DNA of 64,000 nucleotides, taken from Progne subis subis. Taxonomy: Eukaryota > Chordata > Aves > Passeriformes > Hirundinidae. The DNA lies in NCBI GenBank assembly GCA_022316685.1, contig JAKJHU010000005.1, positions 10,456,707-10,520,706 on the forward strand. The letters run 5' to 3'. Positions 12,301-24,300 of the stretch are shown here, in pieces. Position 1 is the first letter of the stretch. Each line of letters begins with the position of its first letter. The notes under the pieces were generated by a model, which saw only the letters and a program-made list of their open reading frames with translations, was not told where the DNA came from and ran no database searches. A program made the translations under genes and the position numbers.

Positions 12301-15300
12301 CACAAACAGCTCCCAGACGTGGCACCTGCCTGCTTGTTCCCTCAGTGAGGCAGGGATAACTGCACTTCCCTTAAGAAACTTAGGGATTCTGATGATGAGA
12401 GACCCTCAAAATCCAGATTTTACACTGGTTGCTACTTCTTGCCATTGGATTTGGGTTTTTTCACTAATACCGAGGTTAAATATAATCTCTTTCAACTTTA
12501 ATCTGAAGGAATGAAGCACTGCACACATCACAAATTTAGAAAACTTACTTAAGAAACAGATAGTGTTCTTGAGGCTTAAGTACTGCCCCAGTCTTAAACA
12601 CTGCACATGTTCAAACTTGTAGTTGCAGTTACTACTTCACAGTCATTCCTTAGAGAAAAATACCATTTCTAGGAAAACAAAAGTTCTTTTTGGGGTGGAA
12701 ATCATAAGAGCAAGATTTCAACATGATATTTTCTAAATACAATTAGTTGTTTTGCAAGCATAATTTAAAACAGGTTCTGTCCTATAACTTAAGGCAGTAG
12801 TGAGGATGCAAACAGCTACCCTTCCTAAAGGAAAACAAAGTTGAAGGACACTTACAAGAAAAAAAAAAATCAACAGTAATTCTAGCAAAACTAAAATTCT
12901 AGCTTAAATATAGTCCAGTTAGTTCATATCACTCAGAAATAGTGCTCTGGCACACAAACACTGAAATCTGTTTTTCAAAACCTGAAATGCAAAAGGAAGA
13001 GAGTGGGCATAAGTCCTAAATCTTTAAATGGGCAATTAAAAACCCACACAAATAATTTGGATTCTCCTACTAATTCATTTCTGAAGCCAAAGAATCCACA
13101 TCCATCTTTTAAACGTGGCAGAGTGTTTGTGACCAGCATGCAATGACATGTAGTCTGAATTCACATTGTCTCCAGCTGGGATGTTTTTCAATGCATTAGA
13201 AGAGCTGTGCTCTGCCTGTGGGATGAAGTTAACACCGAAGGGTGGTTTGCCACAATGAAAGCAGCACCCAAGGTGCTAACTGCACTCAGGTGCAATTAAC
13301 AACCAATAATTGTTGCCAAGTCTATTGATAATTTAATTGCGTACAAAAATACCAGAATTAATTTCATGGAGTTCTCAGACCCTGCTGGGCCAATTCAAAC
13401 TGCCCAGTCCATGCAATTTGACCTCCTGTCTCTTCCATTTATCAGCACCTAACACTCCTAAGGTAAGGAAAAAAGTGCACAAGGAAGCTGTGAGCAATGT
13501 GTGCCACAAGGTCTGGCCCAAAGCAAGGGCTTTTCTCAGCATCTAATCCAGGCACTTAGAGCAAACCACACTAACCTCATTCAGATGAACAAGGCAATTC
13601 AGCAAGTACCCACAATGTGGAAAACTGAGTATGGACAAAGTTTAGTCACTCGAGAGCTGAAAGTGTACAGAACAAAATCTTCAGTGCCATTCTAAAGCAC
13701 AAATGTGAGATCATCTCCAGCCCTGCACAATTTGTAGGAAAACAGATGACTGGATTTTTCTCAAACTTCTCAAGAATACACTGAAAGCTAGAAACTGTAA
13801 CCAAAGCAAAAGAAAAAGGGAAGTTGCATAGCAACTCACAGCAATGCTTTCTCCCTGCCAAGTTAAAAAAATGCTCAGAAAATGTCAGAATGCTCATAGT
13901 TTGTCCTGTTCAGCAGCAAAAGGGGCAGGAAGAAGACAAGACAGAGCACCTCCCTGCAGCCCAACAATCACATACGGCAGGTATCAATTCAACCTCAAGA
14001 GAATCTGTAAGCACCTGACAGCAAGATGTCCCATCCTCACCATCCTTCCCTCCCTTTGTAAAATTCTCAGTCTAATATTTCAACTCTGGGCTGACATCAA
14101 TTGTGCAAAATCTATCAAAATCCTTGTGAAGAATTAAAGTTCTGACCACAGTCAGTAAACATCAGCTACGTCCTGTTCATAAAATAAAAGCAAAATTCCA
14201 TGATTCCATGTGCACATGATTGCTCTCACAAATATATTTCACTCTGAAACAGCTCATACAGTTAGAGACTGTGTACAATAATATGGATACCCTGCTTGTA
14301 ATGTTGATTGCAGTATCAGACTGGCTCCTTCTTTGCTTTCTTCTTTCCACATTCTTCCCACAATCTGTGGTTAGGACACATCTGTCAACCATATCATTCT
14401 GGGACTTGGATATTTCTGAAGTGAAAATAAAGAGAAAAGTCACTATAACAAACTTTGCAAGAAATCCTATAAATTTATAGGCTAATTCTGTAGCTTTCAA
14501 ACTGTCATCCTGCACCTTTAGCATTGATCTCCTAAGAGTAAGAAACAGACGGGAAGACAACATACCACAGACAAGTGGTTGCCATTCTGTATATAATTAT
14601 ATTTTGCCTGCCTAAATCTTTCATGCTGTTTCAACTGGAAATTATACTCCTTGCTGCCTATCATTATAGCTGCTGCAAGGAATTGTAAGCCATCAAATAC
14701 GGTTTCCTCTCAGAGGCAGCTACTACAGTCCCTATGTATAGTTTGATTTGTAAAGCAGTTTGGTTCAGGATAAAAGCAAAATCATTATAACAACATAAAG
14801 CAACACAACAAAGAAAAGAGGAAAGAAGATCATACTGGAAAATATTTATAAATATATCCAAAATATGGATGAAAGGAGAGATATTACATACTCTGGTCCC
14901 AAACCACCTATAATTTTAAGAACCTGAATAGCCCACATGGACTTCAATAATGTTACTCATACAGATAAACTTATGTCCATACTTAAGCACCTTGTTGAAC
15001 TAGCACTTCAGTAACATGTAGTTTATTGCCAAATGAATCTACAGGACAGTTGGACATTTAATGCCCCACTTTTCACTTCTTATTCCTCAGTGTACACTCA
15101 GAATTGCATTTAGAGGGAAGGGTAGCCCCATCCATGATATCTGTAGTGGAATATGAGCAGGCTTAACTGCAGATACTTTGTTGTCAATCCCAGATAGACT
15201 CTCATGAAGAATTAAAAATTCATAAGTAGAACATGAAATAGCTATCGTATGCTTAATTCATATAGAAGAAATAAACACTTCTCTCACAACATGAACCTCT

Positions 15301-18300
15301 GTGGAGGAACCTCAGACAGCAGACAATACATTATGGCATTCAAAAACAATGGCACTCAAGTGTGATTTTTAAAGACACTCTGGGCTTGTTCTTCGCAGCA
15401 ATCAGTCCTCAGATGTTTACTGTACTCTGTGTACACCATTAAGGCATCATGTGACCTATTCAAAGGCAGGCTCAATTAAGCCATCTCTGCAAATGAAACC
15501 AGGTTTTTAACACACACAGAGAAATCAGAGATCATAAAAGAGACTGGAATTGAGAGTTCTAATGGAATAGATACAATCTGAGCAGCTTGACCAGCAGTAG
15601 GAGGCAGAAACACCAGCCTTGCCTCACACTCTTACAAGGAACAGGTTATTGTGTGAGAAAACACAAATGTTCAGTTTTCATATCTGTTCCTCTTTTGGCT
15701 TCCCTACCCAATTATCAGTAAGACTGACACTCTCTCTAGTGCCAAGGGCAATTTTTCACTGCAAATAAAACTACAACCAGTAATTCATTCCCCATTCACC
15801 AAATGGCCACCACTGGATTACGATCTCCTCTTGCTGCCAAGCCACACTGGAACAGGAGGTAAGAGCACAGAGGAGCAGACTGTACAGTGGCAGCTTTGTG
15901 CTGCACGCGCTGATCCCTCGCTCCCGCTGCTCTCAGACATGCACACACACTGCCTCCAGTGAGAGAGGCAGAACGAGGCTCCCCAGGTTTATTTACTGCA
16001 ACACATAAGAGCTGGGTTTATCAAATACCTCTGCAAACCAGGACACTTCTATCTAGGCAAGATGCAGAGTACTAATTTTAGACACTTGTGACCAAAAACA
16101 TTTATCAGCACAGCACCAGGTTTCGTTGAGAGGCCATATTGTTTGAAAAAGCTGCTTTCCTAAGTCAAGAAACCCAGGTCTTTCTCTCTGTAAGATTTCC
16201 TATACTTTTTAATTACTGACTTCAGTGATTGCAACAGTCTGTTATTTTCTCCCAAATTAAACTGCTCCCCAGTAACTAAGGAGGTGAGCACCTGAATGCA
16301 GTTTCACCCCTAGCTGAACTGAACTGACAACTTCCTCTGCAACCCCTGCTCTGCTCTTCTCCATCCCTGTTATGGCTCCTGATCACATGGACCAGCACTC
16401 CCTGTTGTACATGTTCCTAAATACATCTTACTTTGAGCCCATTTAGATCACTGAAACAGCAGAAAAGTACCTATGTGTTTTGTCTAGGTTAATTGTCTGT
16501 CATTTAAATTAGCTAAACCAGTTTCCAGAGGGTTCCAGATGCTAATTATAACAGCATAAGGCTCAAAACAGAGAGAAAAGAAAGATGTGAGTGGAGTAGG
16601 ACCTTCCTTTTGGTAGAAGGGAATTAATAAATTAGTTTATTAACTGTTGCAGTGCAACAGTCCTTACCAGTAACTCTGGGATATGGCCAGGCTTCAAACT
16701 AACAGAAAGCTGAATAAATAACTTTACATCCAGTTCTTGTGCTGCCACTATGACTGTTTCCAGTGTCTTAGACCACTGTATGCTCCTGTTTAGGAGCAAG
16801 GCACCACACGTCTGCATAGCTCAAGTATGTGTTCTCACAGACACAACTTTAAATTTGCATAGCTTAATGAGAACAGGTCTTTAAGATGGGTGGAAGAAGC
16901 TAAAAAAAAGACAAAACATGAGCTACAACAAGAGTTAGGGGGAAAGGCAGAAAGGCACTGAAGCCAGATTTGTTCGGGTCTAATCTCATATGTGGGGTTG
17001 TGTAAGTTGAAGCTAGTAAGAAAATACTATGGTTTGTTCAAATCCATGCAAATTTGCAAGCCCCTGTAATCTTCTTAAGGCTCAGAAGTTGTTTTCCTCT
17101 GGTCACTGATGTCTTTAATTTGTTTTTCACAAATACTGACTGTAGTTAGCGTTAGAGGTGCACACACAGTCTGCATTCCTAGGAACAGCAGGCAGCGTAA
17201 GAGAATGGAAGGAACCAAAAGCATCAGAATGGAACAGGAGTTGTTAGGACTAGAGAGCATTTAGAAAAGTGCACTGAAAAATTCCACACAACTAGACTGA
17301 GAAAGAGGAAGGAAGCCCTCACGAATACTGCCAGTGAATGAAAATATTAAACTCCTGTTAAATGAAACTCTTTGACTGAGTCAGTTGGGCTTTGGCCAGA
17401 AAACATGGATATCAGGAATTGGTTATTACCCTAACATGAATTAAACATACTGCATCTGAACACCTGGTAACTTAAAAGAAAAATTATGCAGTCCTTTCAC
17501 ATCCTTTCAAGAAAGGTGTTCTGGTTTGATATAATCAGTTTATTTAACAACTGGCAGAATACTGAAGGAGAATTAGATTTCCTGTATTATTTTTCAGGTT
17601 GGCACAGCCTTGGCATTAATTGTTTCAGCCATTACCTGACAGCCTTTTTTATAACAGCTTCTTGGCCAACACTGTGGCCAAAATTTTGAAACATTTGACT
17701 ATGTTATTCTGCAATGACAAGACAGTGAAAGCTACTTACTTTTTATATGTGTTGTGAGAGACAAAAACAAGTTTTCCACAGATTTATTAAACCTTTTAGA
17801 CCCTCCAAGTTCCTGCAAATGGGAGATGCAAAGAGTAAAGGAAATAAAAATTATTTGTAATTTTAAAGTCTCCATGATTACATATCTACACACCACATAA
17901 AAATCAGATGGTAAGGCTGCAGCCCTTTGATCACTTCTGTAGACAAACATCTGAGGATATACACTGACACAGCTGGAAATGATCACACTAATGAACAAAG
18001 ATGGAGAGTAATCTTTTCGGTTCCATGGTCTTTCACATGTAAGTGGAACGCCTCAGAAAAAGATCACATAGTAAGTTCATGAATACAGCTAATTACAACT
18101 GATTTGTTGTACAGTGTTTAATATTTTTATCTGCTAATTTTATTACTTTTTGTCCAATATTTAAAAGTTAATTATTATCAATTTTATCATCTATCTAGTT
18201 TTCATCCAAGTCCAGGTAAATACATAAGAATGTTGCAAAGGGCTTCAAAATCAGGGCCTGAGAATCCAGTCCAAAATTAAACTAAACAGTAATTTAGTGC

Positions 18301-21300
18301 AATTTCTGTGAGTTTCAAGCCATGTTCTACCAGAACATTCTGTCCACTAGAAACTGCAATGCAAAGGCAGCCATCAAATTCACTGTTTCTCATTCAATAA
18401 TGAAAGTGACATGTGACTACTGAATGTCATAGGAACATGGGATCCTTCAGGTTTGAGGAACTCACATCTCAGTCCAGTCTTCCTGTGATGAGGCACCAAA
18501 AAACAGATGCAACATTTTAATGTCAAGTAGAGTGGTTAACCACTTCCCTCAAAAACTGAAAACTAATTGAAAACAGCCCTCATCACCTCTAAAATTTCTA
18601 TCCCCATACCCATGAAGCATAAAAATAATGACAAAGTAACAAAAGGCTGCATTTATATTGCAGAGTGATGTTACAGCAGTTATTTACCACATTTCTGTGG
18701 CCGACCCTCTCACATGAATGACACCCTAAGTGGCACACTTCTATGTATGTTTTGCAGATACATACATTTCCCATCACATTGGTTCCTGCTGCTGATTCTG
18801 TGAAAGGAGGTGGAGTTGGAGGTACGACAGAAATTTTACTAGAAATTTAAGAGATAAACAGTGCAACAATTAATATATTGTGCCAATAGATGAATAAATA
18901 AAGCATACCCATGCACAGTATCTTCATTACCCGTGTTTCCTGCACTCTATAAAATTCTGGGTCAACATCCTGTCTCTGTAAGAGTTGCAGCACAGGTTTA
19001 TTGCCTGTTCTTAGGAATTACAACTACCTTTCTACCTTCTCAATCTTGGGGTGCTCCAGGTAAAATTATTAAATTAGAACTATCAGAAAAACTTAATTTA
19101 GGATAGGGTCCCTAGATTTCTATATGGCTGGCAGTGTTACAGTCTGTGTCCTGAGTTCTAACACACAATTCCTGTAAAATGCACCCCATGTCATGTTCAG
19201 AGATGTTTTCACAAAACAGTCACCTTTATTTACAATACTAGAAGGATCCTTCCTTGCCTGGGTTCAGAGCTGTTAAAGACCCTTTAAACATTCCTGCCAT
19301 TCCATCTGTGGTAAATAGTCCTGGTCTGCAAAAAAAACCCCTCTGACTGATTCTGTAATCACAGATCATAAATTAGCTGGTGAAATCAAGAAACAAGGAA
19401 TCCTTCTTGATCCCTTTTTTAGTTTTTACCACATCCAGGTAAAAGCAAGTCTTGGTCAGGATCTTATCCAGATAAATATAAGTTTCTTTCTTATGCGGCT
19501 GTGCCTTGCCAGACAATTATATTAAATTGAGACTATCTCTTCATATCTTATTTTACCCGGGGATTTTGGGGTTTTTTTTTGGTTGGTTTGGGTTTTGGTA
19601 GTAGTAGTTGCTATTTGTTGTTGTGGTTTTTTGATTTAGTTTATTTTAAGGCAGAGGGTTCCTTTACTAACATAATAAGGAGACTTACTTCATTATACAT
19701 CACTGGTAATAATTTAAGTATGGTCATGCTTTGGCCTCTAGTCAAAATATTTATTCACTAGTAAACTAGATTTTTTATTTTTAAGTTTGGTAAGTGAAAG
19801 CGTCTAACTTCTTGTCTACTGTTTATTGTAAAGCTATCATATCAGCAAGATCTCCCATTGAACAAATAATTATGCTGTTATGACACCTAGTAAATAACTT
19901 TTATTTACAATCATTTAAGAGTATTTTGTAAATCTAAGAGATAATTGTATAAATAGTTATGCAAAAAATATAAGCAGATGAAACAAAGATAATGCATGTC
20001 CCTTCATTTCAAGTAAGATACTATTACTCCAAACATGAAACTTTCTCTCTCTGTTGTACATGAGAATCTGTGGACTGCTGACAGCTAAAAGTGAAAATTT
20101 TTCTATGCTTTTATCATCTGAATTCCAAAAGCATTGATTTTTTTCATAATAAAGGAATATAAACTACTGGTTGGTTTATAACACCAAAATGTAGCACCCA
20201 TACAAATTCACAGTGTCCTGGGACTGTTTGTCCTTTTATGAGTCTTACCTCAGATTCTGGTAAGATTCCAAGAGCTTTGCACCAGCTGTTTCATGTCTGC
20301 CTATGAAGGAGGAAAAAAAAAAAAAAAAAACCCAAACCAAAAAGAGATCATTTAGTAGCAACACCAGTTACTTATGTCTGTATAACACTATTTAAAATCA
20401 GTGCCTTTCAGGAACTGGCCTGTGTTTACAGAAGCTCATGCAAGTCAGGAATGAAATCAATTCCCATCTAATGTATCAGCGCACATGCCAAGCAACACAC
20501 AAGTTTCTCCTGCATCTCAAACCATTGAGATGGTGATTCCACCCTCCCCTGTTGCAGGTGGCACATGCAGATGAACTCTTCACAGATAAGGACAACCACA
20601 CAGAGATGCCAACCCGCCCGTTCCGACCGCGCTCTCAGCCTCCCAGAGTCCAGGAGGTGCCCGGGCCCACCGCACTAAAGTGCACTTCAGCCACAAAACT
20701 CAAACACTGAGGGAAGCTTGAAAACCTGTACAAGAGCAGGCACACGGTCAACCCTTGCACCTCATAAAATTTCTTTTTCACTTTTCCTACTAGAGACCTG
20801 AGCAAGGATGAAAACGCTTGACTAGCTCACAAACATGAGCAAGGCACTTTGCTAAGAGCATCCCTGCAGGGAAATGGCAACCGTGGCACATTCCTCAGTA
20901 GAGCAGCCACATGATGCGAAGGCACCAAGGAGCAGGAGCTCCATAAGGCATGATGAAGACTCATGAAACTGTCGTTTGCTCCCGGGGGATCACAAATATA
21001 ACAAATGGCAAATTTAAATCATCTAGAGTGACTTTAATCACTAGTAATTCCTGATACAGTAAGCAGCATGTGATCCCTGTTTCGCTGAAGAGGTCATCAA
21101 TTACAACATTACTTACATAAATGTAATATACCTTAGTAGTGGTAGAAACAATAATCAGCTCACAGACATTAGAATTTTCAATCAGAACTCCATTCTCTCT
21201 CACTGATAAATAAGATTTGCTATCTTAGATTTTAAATTGATTGGTCACTAAAAGTAATCTACCACTTTTATGAAAATATTAATCTCATTCTTTAGGTAGA

Positions 21301-24300
21301 AGACAAAAAATTAATAAAAAAGCATAACAATGTATTTTTTTTTTTTAAACTACACAACATGAGAAAACTTCACTGTAAAATTTATATTTTTTTCAGGTAA
21401 ACTTACTTTCTAATGATTACTTCAATTATGTTATATTTTCAAACCAAAAGAGGGCACTGTCCCTCCAGGATTGAAGGATGCAGAAAGGCTGCTCTGTTTC
21501 AAAATCTGTCACTTTTTAAACTCCTTTAAATATATCAGTTGGTCTAATCAAAGGAATGAAACAAAACATTTCTCCGTTCAGGTTTATCTTCTATATATCA
21601 TTAGATCCTTGTGACTTCAACAGTATTACCATTACTAACTAAGCAAAATTCTTCAAGAGCCCACAATCCCTTGATAATTCAAAGTGAGAACTGATTTATT
21701 TTGCTGGAAAAAGGGACAGTCAGTAACTTGCATTATCAGATTCAATATCCAAGAATATTTTCCAATAATAGAGAAATTGCTAAAATCACCAGCTTCATAC
21801 TTGTTGAAAAGAATGAGGGGAAATTATTATCACTGGTTATTGGATGAAACAGTGCTTAAAAAAAATAAAAAAATCAGTCAGCTAACACTTTAAAATCAGA
21901 AATTGTGTTAGCTAGAATGGACTTCAGTGAAATCTTTCAAAGTTTAAATGAACTGCTTTAATTGGAACTTTAGTTTATTAATATGCTGCCTTTCACAAAC
22001 ACCTACAACCCAAAATTTGCCTGATTACACTCTTGCATAGGAAGAATTTTATAGATGAAAGTTTCCCAAGAGATATTTAAGGTCTAGTTCTTTCCTTTTT
22101 ATCAACTCTTAAATATAAATGCAGATACTGGAAGTGAAACTGTATCATTTAACTACAGTCAGGCATAAAATGAAGTAGATGCCTATCTGAAGTGGCACTC
22201 CAAGGGAAAGAAGAAAAATCTTCTCCACCTTGCTAGCTACTGTAGGTGAAAACAAACACTAACAGCTCCTTTGCTGGCAAAACACACTCCCCCCACAGAG
22301 CAATCCACCTACATCCTCTATAATTTCTTTTAGAGCTTTGTACTTTAATGGCACTGAAAAGACCCAGCACAAGACAACGGCACAGCCAGCCGGCTGAAGG
22401 TTACAAAAGAGTGTTTAGCTCTCTGCTGATTTATATCCACACATGGGGGGAGTTTATTCCATTCTATTATTTCTTTAAACTTTAGAACCTCCTCAGTGAA
22501 AACAACTGAAGTTTAAACTTTGACAAATGATGAATGCAAGATCATTTTCTTCCTGTACATATTTCTATATTAATTTCACATCATTGTGTTTCTTAGAAGT
22601 CTTACATATTTATTAATTCAAATTGACATGGCCAGCAATTGTCTTACTTTTATTACTCAGACAAAATAAGATATATTTTCAAATGCATTCTGCTAATTTG
22701 TGTTCATGTTTCATTTACTGGACAGGCAGATGCACTGCATGGTAAAGTGGAAGAAACATTGGACACAGTGTCAGACTACATTCTGTGTTTCCCTTAGATG
22801 GCAACTACACATTACATAGCAGTTTATGATCTGTTCCAGTGATTACCTTCACCTGGATATTTCTTTGCTCGTTCTTCAAAGAACCATTCACCAGCCTTCA
22901 CTTTCACATCTCTGGAAAAACAATAAAAAAATTACTCTAGTGATAAACAAGACCCAAAATTACAGTTACTCGGGACGAATCAGCTCTTACCTTTCCTAGC
23001 CATCCTATTGTCCCCTCACCAGGATTCACAAAAGGTGCTGAGTACCATTTACCACACTGCTTCCCTCCCTACCCTTCTTGAAACTTGCAGCTTTGATGTA
23101 AAGCTCACTGAAGGCAATGGGAGCAGTCTGACCGAATTTAATTGATTTTACATCATGACTAAAGATCAAATGTATTCTCTCTTCACTATAAGAGAAATTA
23201 AGTGACAGCTGGCATATCCATCTGTATTAGCAAGATTTAAAAAAGGTAATTTCCTGAAGGAAGAGTAAAAAGGTCTTTTAATTAATCAAAATAATGTTTT
23301 CTTGGTTATATTATTAAATGTCTGGACAAGCTTATTATATAATTAAGGGTGTGCAGCACTACACAAAACAGCTTAAAAACCAAGGACTCCCTATAGGGGG
23401 TTTCCACTGTGGCCACCAAATAACTGGAAGCTAATTTAAAACAAGAGGAAGTGGAGAGGGTTATCTAGACAAGGATACCAAAAGTTAACTTTGGAATTTT
23501 CAGTTTAGTGCATACAGTTTGGAACACTGCAAAACACACACCAAAGTCTAGTAACTATTTTGTATCAAGTGTAAACAGAGCTGAACTACCTATTTTGCAT
23601 ATTAGTTGCTAAATAAACTGAGGATTCTATCATGATGGTGTTAGTTTACAACTCTCTTCCAAATGATAAAAATTACTTTAAACTAGTATAAATTTATTTA
23701 ACTTAAGACCAATACTTTGCCGTGTATTTCCCTCTATTTTTATCTCATTTTAGCACCAGCAGAGGGAGTGGAGTGGTGGATTAATTTTGTGTTGGCATAA
23801 AGTAAATTTTTTTATCCAAATCCTCACCTTTTCTACAAGGATATTTGTCATCAAGCAGAGCCTTTTGAATAATTTCCCAAACTATCATTCTTCACCTACA
23901 TATTATTTTTCATCAAATGCGGAAACATCTCTAAACCATTTTGCTTAGAAAGATTACAGTGAATAGAATGGAGTATGAAGGAATATTTTGATATTAAAAA
24001 ATGTACCAATACTGTAAAAGAAAGACTGTTTCCTGCATCCTGAAATACAAAAATATGATGCAGTGAAAGAAAAAAAAAAAATCAACTGATTCAAGGTAAA
24101 CAAATTTGTATTTCTGACCATACTTGAACAAATCCCAGTAATGTTATTAAGTGGTTTTGCTCTTTAAAATTTCATAAAGCAAGACTTCAAATTATTCAAT
24201 CAGGTTTCTCACTCCAGTGGTAAAAGGCAGAAAATAGCAATTAGGAAATTGTCAAGAAATTGGCTATACTACATCAAAGCACAGCACCTTCAAGAGGCTA

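Larger units (their letters stand above)
10792..18765 (-). other. SYTL3 linker introns
   Basis: Introns 10792-14290, 14416-17739 and 17813-18765. AT-rich single-copy-looking sequence without recognisable genes. Moderately GC-richer patches near 12180-12360 and 15830-15990 have no long open frame or homology I recognise. Confidence 0.7.

Noticed and set aside
14281..14291. GTATCC donor of SYTL3 exon 7 as a second U12 intron
   Set aside because: The TT after GTATCC is missing and no TCCTTRAC branch motif lies near the exon 8 acceptor.
18430..18490. CR1-like CATAGGAACATGGGATCC phrase
   Set aside because: Too divergent from the CR1 3' end and lacks the following GGACCT-type words.
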